64,000 nucleotides of DNA, from contig NZ_KQ089822.1 of the NCBI RefSeq assembly GCF_001037495.1, forward strand, positions 3,305,938 to 3,369,937, read 5' to 3'. Shown piece by piece: positions 21,948 to 32,933 of this stretch (positions are counted from its first letter, which is position 1; each line of letters opens with the position of its first letter). This DNA is from Citrobacter sp. MGH106 (GTDB lineage: Bacteria > Pseudomonadota > Gammaproteobacteria > Enterobacterales > Enterobacteriaceae). The notes below the pieces were generated by a model. That model was not told the DNA's origin. It saw only the letters and a program-made list of their open reading frames with translations, and did not search any database. The position numbers were made by a program, and so were the translations under genes.

Positions 21948-22592
21948 TTAGCTTGTTTCCGGCACTCGCAGCGTTGGGCAAAGAAGGCACATTTCCAGCA
22001 GCACTGCGACGTATTCACGTGCGTTTTTTTTCAGGTCAAAAGATTCCGGGGCGAACAACCAGTTTTCTATAATCCCGGAAAGGTAGCTGCGCATTAAGAC
22101 CGCTACACGGCGCGTGTTCAGATTCTCTGGCAACATTTTTGCGTTCATACAGTGACGTAACGTTTGTTCAATACGGTCATAGTTTTCAAGACACAGGCTG
22201 CGTTGCGCCATTTGAAAAGCAGCTATTTCCCCGACAAATTCGCATTTGTGGAATATAATCTCCATCAATAAACGCCGGCGTTCTTCTGTCACGGTAGCTT
22301 CAAGAACGTAAACTAAAATTTCTCTTAATACTGATAGTGGATCGTCGGGGAATTTTGCCTGATACTCAGTCTCTAGTTCATCAATATTGGGTTTTGCCAG
22401 ATCCCAGATTTCACTGAATAAATCCGACTTGTTTTTGAAATGCCAATAGATTGCACCGCGAGTGACGCCAGCAGCTTTTGCGATCTCCGCGAGCGAGGTG
22501 GATGATACCCCTTGTTGCGAAAACAGACGCAGAGCGACATCCAGAATGTGCTGACGTGTTTCCTGCGCTTGTTGTTTGGTTTTTCGTGCCAT
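21948..22592 (-). CDS. acrR: TetR-family repressor AcrR
   Basis: 214 residues. The N-terminal TetR helix-turn-helix '[21 protein letters not shown]' region (about 32-52) binds the 24-bp operator between acrR and acrA. Arg45, whose loss is a known resistance mutation, is intact. The C-terminal domain binds drugs and dyes and releases DNA. It is divergent from acrAB and represses both itself and acrAB. The first 19 bases of the gene also read as a marbox. Confidence 0.97.
   Translation of the reverse strand: MARKTKQQAQETRQHILDVALRLFSQQGVSSTSLAEIAKAAGVTRGAIYWHFKNKSDLFSEIWDLAKPNIDELETEYQAKFPDDPLSVLREILVYVLEATVTEERRRLLMEIIFHKCEFVGEIAAFQMAQRSLCLENYDRIEQTLRHCMNAKMLPENLNTRRVAVLMRSYLSGIIENWLFAPESFDLKKNAREYVAVLLEMCLLCPTLRVPETS
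22574..22592 (-). promoter_or_regulatory. marbox (MarA/SoxS/Rob site) of acrAB, overlapping the acrR start
   Basis: Minus-strand ATGGCACGAAAAACCAAAC fits the AYnGCACnnWnnRYYAAAY consensus at all fixed positions. It coincides with the first codons of acrR, as in E. coli. Confidence 0.8.
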
Positions 22593-22620
22593 ATGTCGGT
22601 GAATTTACAGGCGTTAGATT

Positions 22621-22644
22621 TACATACATTTGTGAATGTATGTA
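22621..22644. promoter_or_regulatory. AcrR operator
   Basis: A 24-bp near-perfect inverted repeat with arms TACATACATT and AATGTATGTA lies in the acrR-acrA gap. It is the sequence bound by AcrR in E. coli. It overlaps the promoter region of both genes. Confidence 0.92.
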
Positions 22645-22733
22645 CCATAGCACGACGATAATATAAACGCAGCAATGGGTTTATGGGCTTTAAGCCATTG
22701 ATCAATTTGAAATCGGACACTCGAGGTTTACAT

Positions 22734-23927
22734 ATGAACAAAAACAGAGGGTTAACGCCTCTGGCAGTCGTTCTGATGCTCTCAGGCAGCTTAGCGCTAA
22801 CAGGATGTGACGACAAACAGGCCCAACAAGGGGGCCAGCAGATGCCAGAAGTTGGAGTTGTGACGCTCAAAACTGAACCTCTACAGATCACAACTGAACT
22901 CCCGGGTCGCACCAGTGCTTACCGCATTGCGGAAGTTCGCCCTCAGGTCAGCGGCATTATCCTGAAGCGTAATTTCACAGAAGGTGGTGACATCGAAGCG
23001 GGTGTGTCTCTCTATCAGATTGATCCTGCTACTTACCAGGCCGCGTATGAAAGCGCAAAAGGCGATCTGGCCAAAGCACAAGCAGCGGCAAATATCGCTC
23101 AGCTGACGGTTAAACGTTATCAGAAATTGTTGGGTACCAAGTACATCAGTCAACAGGATTACGATAGCGCGCAGGCAGATGCACAACAGGCGAATGCCGC
23201 CGTTGTTGCAGCTAAAGCGGCAGTAGAAACTGCTCGTATCAATCTGGCCTATACCAAAGTCACATCGCCAATCAGCGGCCGCATTGGTAAGTCATCGGTC
23301 ACTGAAGGTGCTCTGGTGCAAAACGGTCAGGCGACCGCACTGGCAACCGTTCAGCAGTTGGATCCAATCTATGTCGACGTGACGCAGTCAAGCAACGATT
23401 TCCTGCGCCTGAAACAAGAGCTGGCGAATGGCACGCTGAAACAAGAGAACGGTAAAGCAAAAGTCGAACTGGTCACCAGCGACGGAATTAAATTCCCGCA
23501 GTCCGGTACGCTGGAGTTTTCTGACGTGACGGTTGATCAAACCACCGGGTCGATTACGTTACGCGCAATCTTCCCTAACCCGGATCACACCTTACTGCCG
23601 GGTATGTTTGTCCGTGCACGTCTGGAAGAAGGGACCAATCCGACCGCATTACTTGTACCTCAGCAGGGCGTTACCCGTACGCCGCGTGGTGATGCCAGCG
23701 CATTAGTTATCGGTGCGGATGACAAAGTGGAAACCCGCCAAATTGTGGCAGCACAAGCGATTGGCAATAAATGGCTGGTCACTGAAGGACTTAAGCCGGG
23801 CGACCGCGTGATTGTAAGTGGGCTGCAAAAAGTACGTCCTGGCGCACAGGTAAAAGCGCAGGAAGTCACCGCTGATAATAACCAGCAAGCCGCAAGCGGT
23901 AACCAGCCTGAACAGTCCAAGTCTTAA
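22734..23927 (+). CDS. acrA: RND efflux periplasmic adaptor AcrA
   Basis: 397 residues from ATG 22734. The ATG 51 bases upstream was rejected because GAGGT precedes 22734 and the signal peptide starts there. It is a lipoprotein: lipobox 'LTGC' with Cys25. The lipoyl, alpha-hairpin ('AKAQAAANIAQL'), beta-barrel and membrane-proximal domains follow. AcrA bridges AcrB and TolC in the periplasm. acrB follows 22 bases later. Regulation by AcrR and MarA/SoxS/Rob is expected from the sites upstream. Confidence 0.98.
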   Translation: MNKNRGLTPLAVVLMLSGSLALTGCDDKQAQQGGQQMPEVGVVTLKTEPLQITTELPGRTSAYRIAEVRPQVSGIILKRNFTEGGDIEAGVSLYQIDPATYQAAYESAKGDLAKAQAAANIAQLTVKRYQKLLGTKYISQQDYDSAQADAQQANAAVVAAKAAVETARINLAYTKVTSPISGRIGKSSVTEGALVQNGQATALATVQQLDPIYVDVTQSSNDFLRLKQELANGTLKQENGKAKVELVTSDGIKFPQSGTLEFSDVTVDQTTGSITLRAIFPNPDHTLLPGMFVRARLEEGTNPTALLVPQQGVTRTPRGDASALVIGADDKVETRQIVAAQAIGNKWLVTEGLKPGDRVIVSGLQKVRPGAQVKAQEVTADNNQQAASGNQPEQSKS

Positions 23928-23946
23928 CTTAAACAGGAGCCGTTAA

Positions 23947-27099
<3,153 letters not shown>

Positions 27100-27116
27100 T
27101 TCATTGCTAAAGATAA

Positions 27117-27140
27117 GGCCGCGCAAGCGGCCTTTTTTTT
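27117..27140 (+). terminator. acrAB terminator
   Basis: GGCCGC-GCAA-GCGGCC (27117-27132) followed by eight T (27133-27140): a classical intrinsic terminator 17 bases after the acrB stop. Confidence 0.95.
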
Positions 27141-27585
27141 GAAAAAATCATAAATTGAGCTTATTGTGATTTCGTTTATTTTCTGTAAGGTAAATAAGCG
27201 ATATAATCCCTGTAGGCTTAAAGGCTATTCTTAAAGAATCCTGAGGTTTCTTATTTACTTTAATAAATATTAAGATTAATCCTAGTCACTCATTGCATTG
27301 TAGACTGTTGCCTTTTGTTGCTAAACCTAAACAAGATAACCTGATGATTGCCCGAACAATAAAGAAATTGTTCCATTTCGAATACCTGTATTTATCAGTT
27401 AAAGTGTAAAAATGGAACTGCATCATAATTTGCCGTAAATGTAATTTTTCGTGATACGACGATGAAATCTTTTTTAGAGTAGATTATAGTTAAACCATCA
27501 GGAGTCGCGGGCAAGTTCCAAGTAGTTTGTTGTATCCATCCCGAAAGGTGTTCGGTTAGTTAAGCCTCTAAGAAGGGGATGCGTT
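27141..27585. other. Long AT-rich intergenic region upstream of tomB-hha
   Basis: This 445-bp gap has no credible ORF. It is AT-rich and contains a TATAAT at 27202-27207 (no good -35 at 16-18 bp) and many T/A runs. Such DNA is typical of H-NS/Hha-bound promoters. I infer it holds the tomB-hha promoter and silencing sites but cannot place them. Confidence 0.5.
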
Positions 27586-27960
27586 ATGGATGAATACTCA
27601 CCCAAAAGACATGATATCGCACAGCTTAAATTTCTCTGTGAAACCCTGTATCATGACTGTCTTGCAAACCTTGAACAAAGCAACCATGGTTGGGTTAATG
27701 ACCCGACTTCAGCAACCAGCTTGCAGCTCAATGAACTGATAGAGCATATTGCAACCTTCGCACTTAATTATAAAATTAAGTACAATGAGGACAATAAGCT
27801 GATCGCTCAGATTGATGAATACCTGGATGACACTTTTATGTTGTTCAGCAGTTATGGTATTAATACGCAGGATCTACAGAAATGGCGAAAGTCCGGTAAT
27901 CGGTTGTTTCGCTGTTTTGTCAATGCCACCAGGGCTAATCCTGTAAGTTTGTCTTGTTAA
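27586..27960 (+). CDS. tomB: Hha toxicity modulator / antitoxin TomB
   Basis: 124 residues, nearly identical in pattern to E. coli TomB (YbaJ): 'MDEYSPKRHDIAQLKFLCETLYHDCL' region, Asp/Glu-rich helices and the C-terminal 'LFRCFVNAT'. It neutralises Hha; the conserved Cys near residue 18, reported to be oxidised in oxygen-dependent inactivation of Hha, is present. GAAGGGGAT lies upstream of ATG 27586. hha follows 27 bases after its stop. Confidence 0.96.
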   Translation: MDEYSPKRHDIAQLKFLCETLYHDCLANLEQSNHGWVNDPTSATSLQLNELIEHIATFALNYKIKYNEDNKLIAQIDEYLDDTFMLFSSYGINTQDLQKWRKSGNRLFRCFVNATRANPVSLSC

Positions 27961-27987
27961 AAATTATTACAATCATAGGTAAGAGTT

Positions 27988-28206
27988 ATGTCCGATAAAC
28001 CATTAACTAAAACTGATTATTTGATGCGCCTGCGACGCTGCCAGACAATAGACACACTTGAACGCGTTATTGAGAAAAATAAATATGAATTGTCTGACAA
28101 TGAACTGGCTGTATTTTACTCAGCAGCAGATCATCGTCTTGCTGAATTGACCATGAATAAGCTGTACGACAAGATCCCAACTTCCGTTTGGAAATTCATT
28201 CGCTAA
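27988..28206 (+). CDS. hha: Haemolysin expression-modulating protein Hha
   Basis: 72 residues, the full Hha sequence pattern ('[20 protein letters not shown]'). Hha pairs with the H-NS N-terminal domain and helps silence horizontally acquired and osmoregulated genes. With TomB it behaves as a toxin-antitoxin pair affecting biofilm formation. TAAGAG precedes the ATG. A 187-bp gap with a CRP site separates it from maa. Confidence 0.97.
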   Translation: MSDKPLTKTDYLMRLRRCQTIDTLERVIEKNKYELSDNELAVFYSAADHRLAELTMNKLYDKIPTSVWKFIR

Positions 28207-28295
28207 TTGCTCACGAGGTTAAGTCAGGTATAGCGGTACATTTGTTTGTCTGACTGACCGTTTTCTCGTTTCTAACTATTACTTAACTCTAATCA

Positions 28296-28311
28296 TGTGA
28301 CAGTGATCACA
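28296..28311. promoter_or_regulatory. Consensus CRP site upstream of maa
   Basis: TGTGA-CAGTGA-TCACA: both half-sites are perfect and the spacing of six is correct. The centre lies about 90 bp before the maa ATG. A perfect GGGAACGTTCCC palindrome (28322-28333) lies between. Confidence 0.75.
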
Positions 28312-28393
28312 CAGAAGTACCGGGAACGTTCCCCTTAATTGCATTGCGTTTTAGTGTACTGAGATTAACCATCAGCAAACAGGAAAATGCGCA

Positions 28394-28945
28394 ATGAGTG
28401 AGGAAAAGCAAAAGATGATCGCCGGCGAATTGTATCGCCCGGCAGACGATACTTTACGCAAAGATCGGCTTCGCGCACGCCAACTGATCCATCGATATAA
28501 TTTCACCGCCCCCGATGAACAACATAAGCGGCAGGCTATTCTGCATGACCTGTTGGGTCAAAGCGAGGGAGCTTATATCGAACCTACATTTCGTTGCGAT
28601 TACGGCTATAACATCTACCTCGGCAAAGAATTCTATGCCAATTTCGACTGCGTCATGCTTGATGTCTGCCCGATCCATATTGGCAATAACTGTATGCTTG
28701 CACCGGGAGTCCATATCTATACCGCAACCCACTCGCTGGATGCCGATGAGCGCAACAGTGGTAAGGAACTGGGAAAACCGGTGACTATCGGGAATAACGT
28801 CTGGATAGGTGGGCGAGCCGTGATAAATCCTGGCGTAACTCTGGGTGACAACGTCGTTGTTGCATCAGGTGCCGTAGTAACCAAAAGCGTCCCGGCAAAT
28901 ACCGTAGTTGGGGGTAATCCTGCGCGGGTCATCAAAACGCTGTGA
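28394..28945 (+). CDS. maa: Maltose O-acetyltransferase
   Basis: 183 residues, a left-handed beta-helix acetyltransferase of the NodL/LacA/Maa type. Hexapeptide repeats run from about residue 75 ('[20 protein letters not shown]') to the end ('[11 protein letters not shown]'), and the His in 'TATHSLD' is the catalytic base in the family. It transfers acetyl from acetyl-CoA to maltose and glucose, perhaps to detoxify excess sugars. AGGAAAA precedes ATG 28394. A consensus CRP site upstream fits carbon control. Confidence 0.95.
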   Translation: MSEEKQKMIAGELYRPADDTLRKDRLRARQLIHRYNFTAPDEQHKRQAILHDLLGQSEGAYIEPTFRCDYGYNIYLGKEFYANFDCVMLDVCPIHIGNNCMLAPGVHIYTATHSLDADERNSGKELGKPVTIGNNVWIGGRAVINPGVTLGDNVVVASGAVVTKSVPANTVVGGNPARVIKTL

Positions 28946-29061
28946 ACAGAAATGTAACTGTTATGCTAAATTGTGGTTAATCTGTTACTTTTTTCAGACA
29001 GGATCCCCTCTTAAAATAGGCCGATCCCTCCTGATTATTGAAGACATCACGAAGGCAAGAA

Positions 29062-29532
29062 ATGACAGAAATACAGCGCCTGCTTACCGAAACAATCGAC
29101 GACTTAAATATTCGCGAGAAGCGCGACAACAGACCGCGCTTTAGCATCAGCTTCATTCGCAAACATCCTGGGTTATTTATCGGCATGTATATTGCCTGGT
29201 TTGCTACGCTGGCGGTTATGCTGCAATCAGAAACACTGGTCGATTCAGTATGGTTGCTGGTGGTACTGTTCGTAATACTGAATGGTTTTTTCTTTTTTGA
29301 CGTGGCACCGCGTTATCGCTTTGAGGATATTGACGTACTGGATTTCAGAGTCTGCTATAACGGCGAATGGTACAACACACGTTTTGTTCCATCCTCACTC
29401 ATCGATACCATACTGCACTCTCCTCGGGTAGATAGTGAGCATAAAGCACAACTGCAAAAAATGATGACACGTAAAGGCGAACTCTCTTTCTACGACATCT
29501 TCACCCTGACCCGTGCACAGACCAGTCAGTAA
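29062..29532 (+). CDS. ylaC: Inner-membrane protein YlaC
   Basis: 156 residues from ATG 29062; an ATG eight codons upstream was rejected because GAAGG precedes 29062 and the length matches E. coli YlaC. Two membrane helices lie at about 37-57 and 62-80 ('[16 protein letters not shown]'). The C-terminal cytoplasmic part ends '[14 protein letters not shown]'. Function is unknown. It stands between maa and the converging rpmJ2. Confidence 0.93.
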   Translation: MTEIQRLLTETIDDLNIREKRDNRPRFSISFIRKHPGLFIGMYIAWFATLAVMLQSETLVDSVWLLVVLFVILNGFFFFDVAPRYRFEDIDVLDFRVCYNGEWYNTRFVPSSLIDTILHSPRVDSEHKAQLQKMMTRKGELSFYDIFTLTRAQTSQ

Positions 29533-29545
29533 TCGCTAATAAAAA

Positions 29546-29572
29546 AAGTGCGTACCCGAATGGCACGCACTT
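29546..29572 (-). terminator. rpmE2-rpmJ2 terminator (ylaC side)
   Basis: AAGTGCGT (29546-29553) pairs with ACGCACTT (29565-29572). On the minus strand a seven-T run follows, so it ends the rpmJ2 transcript. It may also serve ylaC. Confidence 0.85.
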
Positions 29573-29598
29573 GAGTCCCAGTGATGTTGGCAAAATAA

Positions 29599-29739
29599 CT
29601 AAAGTCTTTTCTTCCGACCCTGTACCGCTTTAAATCGCGGATTCGTTTTGCAGATGACGTACAAGCGCCCTTTGCGTTTGACAATCTGGCAGTCAGGATG
29701 TCGTTGTTTTGCACTACGAAGTGAATTGAGTACCTGCAT
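29599..29739 (-). CDS. rpmJ2: Zinc-independent ribosomal protein bL36B
   Basis: 46 residues, too short for many gene finders: starts '[14 protein letters not shown]' and ends 'VQGRKKRL'. It has the L36 core '[14 protein letters not shown]' but lacks the full Cys-Cys-Cys-His zinc set, so it is the C-minus paralogue (YkgO in E. coli). It replaces the zinc-containing L36 when zinc is short. One base separates it from rpmE2; both share the Zur box upstream. Confidence 0.93.
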   Translation of the reverse strand: MQVLNSLRSAKQRHPDCQIVKRKGRLYVICKTNPRFKAVQGRKKRL

Positions 29740-29740
29740 C

Positions 29741-30001
29741 TTAACCTCGCTTAGCGCCAATGAAATGGCCAAAACGTTTCTGGAAACGCGCCGCGCTACC
29801 TTCGTTATCGAAGGTTTTTTGTTTTCCGGTATAGTACGGGTGAGACTTAGAAGAGATATCAAGGGTAACGTATGGGTACACCTGGCCCTCAAACTCAATC
29901 TCACGTTCTGTTTTAATGGTCGAACCAACCTTAAAGTACTCATTGGCACTGGTGTCGTGAAACACCACGGTACGATAAAAAGGATGGATATCCGGTTTCA
30001 T
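29741..30001 (-). CDS. rpmE2: Zinc-independent ribosomal protein bL31B
   Basis: 86 residues: '[18 protein letters not shown]' region, '[10 protein letters not shown]' and a basic C terminus. It lacks the CxxC of zinc-binding L31, so it is the C-minus form (YkgM). When zinc falls it displaces L31 from the ribosome and frees zinc. TGAGG lies before ATG 30001. A Zur-type palindrome lies 14-28 bases before the ATG, overlapping the likely -10 region. Confidence 0.96.
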   Translation of the reverse strand: MKPDIHPFYRTVVFHDTSANEYFKVGSTIKTEREIEFEGQVYPYVTLDISSKSHPYYTGKQKTFDNEGSAARFQKRFGHFIGAKRG

Positions 30002-30014
30002 GATTACCTCAAAT

Positions 30015-30029
30015 TGTTACGTTATAACA
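30015..30029. promoter_or_regulatory. Zur box of rpmE2-rpmJ2
   Basis: TGTTACG-T-TATAACA is a 7-1-7 inverted repeat with two mismatches to TGTTATA-N-TATAACA, the core of enterobacterial Zur sites. It overlaps TATGTT/TTATAA, a possible -10 for the minus strand. Confidence 0.8.
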
Positions 30030-30188
30030 TAACTAAAAAAATACACCACTCCCGTACATATCTCAACCTGATTTGTACTATGGGTAATTAACAAGATGAT
30101 AAATGGCCCTAAATATATGATACCCATCGAATAGCTTTTTTGGCTTTCAGATATACTTTCCATACGCTGTGTTAATAAGGACATCACT

Positions 30189-31742
30189 GTGACAACACGA
30201 TATCTGATAGGTCTGATGACAGGTGTGCTTATTCTGTCCATCCTTGCGCCTGTTGGTTTAAGCCTGTGGCTGGCGCATCGTCAGGTCGAAACGAAATTTA
30301 TTGATGAACTTGACTCCTTCACCAACAGGGTCGCTTTACGTACGGAAAGAGTCGGCGATCAGGCGAAAAAAGCATTACGCAAAATTGAAACTTTTCAGGG
30401 AGTACCTTGCGGAGAAGAACATTTGCTGGAAATGCGTCGATTGTCATACAGCTACCGTTATATTCAGGAAGTGCTGTATCTCAAGAACAACGTTCCACAA
30501 TGCTCTTCCCTGGAGAAAAGGAGTCGGGCTGCCGCATTCCCACCGGCAATGAAAATCACGCGTGATGGTTACCAGGCATGGTTAACCACCCAAAACGATT
30601 TGGGCATCCAGCGTTTTATGGCGGCATTAGGCAGCGAGCATTATGTTGTGATGATCGATCCCAATTCCTTCATTGACGTCATTCCGTTTGGCTCATGGCC
30701 GATTGATGTCGCCATAATTGGCACCACGCGCAAAACGGTCGTCGCCAGTAGCGATAATCTCCCACCAGACATCTTGCATAACCTTCAAATAGATAATGCC
30801 ATTACGCACTTAGAAAAAAATGGCGTTATCTATAATGCCCGCCCCTTCCCCGAATTAGGCATCACTATCGTAAGCTGGGCATCGACACTGCCTCTGCAAA
30901 AAATATGGCACAGACAGGCGCTTATCTGGCTCCCGGCGGGGATTATTATTGGTCTGTTAACTGCCGCATTTATTCTGAGCATTTTTCGTCGCTTACAGTC
31001 CCCTCGTCACCAGCTGCAGGAAGCTATCCGTCATCGGGATATTAAAGTTTATTATCAGCCGATTATTTCGCTCAGGACCGGAAAAGTGGTCGGAGCCGAG
31101 GCGCTGGCCCGTTGGCCACAGGCTGACGGGAGTTTCCTCTCACCGGAGATTTTCGTCGGACTGGCGGAGCAAACCGGGCTGTCAAAGCAACTTACTCAGT
31201 TGATTATTGAAAGCGTATTCGACGATTTGGGTAAATGGCTACACCAGCATCCAGAACAGCATATATCCATCAATCTTGAGTCAGACAACCTGACATCAGA
31301 AACCCTCCCAACCCTGTTAAGCCAGAAGGTAAATCACTGGCAGATCAAACCTTCGCAAATCGCCCTGGAACTGACCGAACGCGCATTTGCCGATCCGAAA
31401 ACCAGTGCACCGTTTATCGCCAGATACCGCCAGGCGGGGCATTCTATTTACATTGATGACTTTGGCACCGGCTACTCCAGCCTAAGTTATTTACAAGATC
31501 TGGATGTGGATATTCTGAAGATAGACAAATCGTTCGTGGATGCACTGGAATACAATAACGTGACTCCGCATATTATCGAGATAGCCAAAACGCTGAAGCT
31601 GGAAATGGTGGCGGAAGGTATTGAGACCGCAAATCAGGAAAGCTGGTTACGTGATCATGGCGTGCAGTACGGTCAGGGCTGGCTTTACAGCAAAGCTCTG
31701 GTGAAACAAGAATTTATATTGTGGGCAAAAAAGCGGCTTTAG
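30189..31742 (+). CDS. pdeB: c-di-GMP phosphodiesterase PdeB (YlaB), CSS-motif type
   Basis: 517 residues from GTG 30189. One membrane helix at about 7-29, a periplasmic CSS-motif domain with 'PQCSS', a second helix at about 240-262, then an EAL domain with 'GAEALARW', 'DDFGTGYSSLSYL' and 'LKIDKSF'. The catalytic Glu and metal ligands are present, so it should hydrolyse c-di-GMP to pGpG. CSS-domain Cys pairs are known to sense periplasmic redox through DsbA/DsbB in E. coli paralogues. It is convergent with ybaA. Confidence 0.95.
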   Translation: MTTRYLIGLMTGVLILSILAPVGLSLWLAHRQVETKFIDELDSFTNRVALRTERVGDQAKKALRKIETFQGVPCGEEHLLEMRRLSYSYRYIQEVLYLKNNVPQCSSLEKRSRAAAFPPAMKITRDGYQAWLTTQNDLGIQRFMAALGSEHYVVMIDPNSFIDVIPFGSWPIDVAIIGTTRKTVVASSDNLPPDILHNLQIDNAITHLEKNGVIYNARPFPELGITIVSWASTLPLQKIWHRQALIWLPAGIIIGLLTAAFILSIFRRLQSPRHQLQEAIRHRDIKVYYQPIISLRTGKVVGAEALARWPQADGSFLSPEIFVGLAEQTGLSKQLTQLIIESVFDDLGKWLHQHPEQHISINLESDNLTSETLPTLLSQKVNHWQIKPSQIALELTERAFADPKTSAPFIARYRQAGHSIYIDDFGTGYSSLSYLQDLDVDILKIDKSFVDALEYNNVTPHIIEIAKTLKLEMVAEGIETANQESWLRDHGVQYGQGWLYSKALVKQEFILWAKKRL

Positions 31743-31766
31743 CGTGGCGCTGATAAGCGGTTGAGA

Positions 31767-31791
31767 TGGCTGGCGGCACGCCGCACAGCCA
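31767..31791. terminator. GC-rich hairpin between pdeB and ybaA
   Basis: TGGCTGGCGGC (31767-31777) pairs with GCCGC-A-CAGCCA (31780-31791) with one bulged A. It lies between converging genes; no T tract. Confidence 0.55.
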
Positions 31792-31797
31792 GTCACG

Positions 31798-32151
31798 TCA
31801 GTCATCCATAATGGGCGAGAATCCACCGTAGATCATGCGTTTGCCATCAAATGGCATGGACTCACCGAACTCCTTCATACGGGGATCGGACATCATCTTC
31901 TGATTCGCCGCGTCACGCACCTCTTTTGAAGGATATTCAATCCAGCTAAATACCACTTCTTCATGATCCTGCGCTTGCACTGCCATGCGAAAATCGGTCA
32001 ACTTGCCGTCGGGGACATCATCCGCCCAGCACTCCACAACGCGCAATGCACCGAACTCCTTGAAAAGCGGAGCAGCTTTTGCCGCCATCGCGATATACGC
32101 CTCCTTGTTTTCAGCGGGTACGGCAACAACAAAACCATCGACATACTTCAT
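31798..32151 (-). CDS. ybaA: DUF1428 family protein YbaA
   Basis: 117 residues, the same length as E. coli YbaA, with the conserved 'YVDGFVVAVP', 'FKEFGALRVVECW' and 'MPFDGKRMIYGGF'. The fold is a dimeric ferredoxin-like alpha-beta barrel (DUF1428), similar to antibiotic-monooxygenase-like proteins; no activity is known. GGAGG lies before the ATG. yczE lies 82 bp upstream on the same strand. Confidence 0.94.
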   Translation of the reverse strand: MKYVDGFVVAVPAENKEAYIAMAAKAAPLFKEFGALRVVECWADDVPDGKLTDFRMAVQAQDHEEVVFSWIEYPSKEVRDAANQKMMSDPRMKEFGESMPFDGKRMIYGGFSPIMDD

Positions 32152-32233
32152 GAGAAAAACCTCCGAAGTGTACTGCGCGGCAAGCCGATTCCGACCGCGT
32201 CAGTAGAGGTTAAGTTTAGTCGCCCACGTGGGA

Positions 32234-32845
32234 TCATGCCGCAGGCTCATCGCGAACCCGAATACGAGATTGCGGTTGATGCCGAAACCACGGCAGGCAA
32301 AGCTGAATTAACGGACCAATAGCCAGCGCATACAATACCGTCCCTATCCCCACGGTCCCACCGAGTAGCCAGCCTGTGAGCAAAACCGACACTTCGATTG
32401 CGGTACGAATGGTTCGGACTGACCAGCCAGTACGCGCATGAATACCCGTCATCAGACCATCACGCGGCCCAGCACCAAAACCAGCGCCAATATACAGGCT
32501 GGTCGCCAGCGCATTCAGTATCACTGCGGAAACTAACAACCCGCTGCGCGTAAGAAGAGATTCAAATTGCGGAATAACCATCAGCGCCACATCTGCAGCC
32601 AGTCCGATCATAATGACATTACTCAGTGTGCCAAACCCCGGGCGCTGACGCAGTGGTATCCACAGCAGGAGCACCAGAACTCCAACGGCAATGATCACCA
32701 CACCGATATTCATCTTCAGTAAATTCGCCACACCAAGGTGGAAAACGTTCCAGGGATCGGCCCCTAAATCCGCACGCACAAACATGGCTGTCGACACACC
32801 ATAAAGCGCCAACCCTATATACAGTTGAAGTAAACGACGCAGCAT
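32234..32845 (-). CDS. YczE/YitT-type membrane protein
   Basis: 203 residues with about five hydrophobic segments. Two related motifs, 'GADPWNVFHLG' near residue 28 and 'GAGPRDGLMTG' near 130, suggest an internal duplication. This matches the YczE family, often encoded divergently from a MocR-type PLP-binding regulator, as here. Role is unknown; a small-molecule transporter is a fair guess, unproven. AGGGGAA precedes ATG 32845. The gene is absent from this place in E. coli K-12. Confidence 0.85.
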   Translation of the reverse strand: MLRRLLQLYIGLALYGVSTAMFVRADLGADPWNVFHLGVANLLKMNIGVVIIAVGVLVLLLWIPLRQRPGFGTLSNVIMIGLAADVALMVIPQFESLLTRSGLLVSAVILNALATSLYIGAGFGAGPRDGLMTGIHARTGWSVRTIRTAIEVSVLLTGWLLGGTVGIGTVLYALAIGPLIQLCLPWFRHQPQSRIRVRDEPAA

Positions 32846-32907
32846 ACTTTTCCCCTGTCTCCGCTCAGATAACCTTCATCTTCGCTGCAATTGGCACTAT
32901 GATTAAT

Positions 32908-32929
32908 GTCCAGTTTTCAAAAAGTGGAC
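32908..32929. promoter_or_regulatory. Palindromic operator candidate in the yczE/MocR gap
   Basis: GTCCAGTTTT (32908-32917) and AAAAGTGGAC (32920-32929) form a 10-2-10 palindrome with one mismatched pair. It ends four bases before the regulator's ATG, so bound protein would cover the ribosome binding site and promoter. TTGGCAC further upstream resembles a half-site. Confidence 0.6.
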
Positions 32930-32933
32930 TGCT

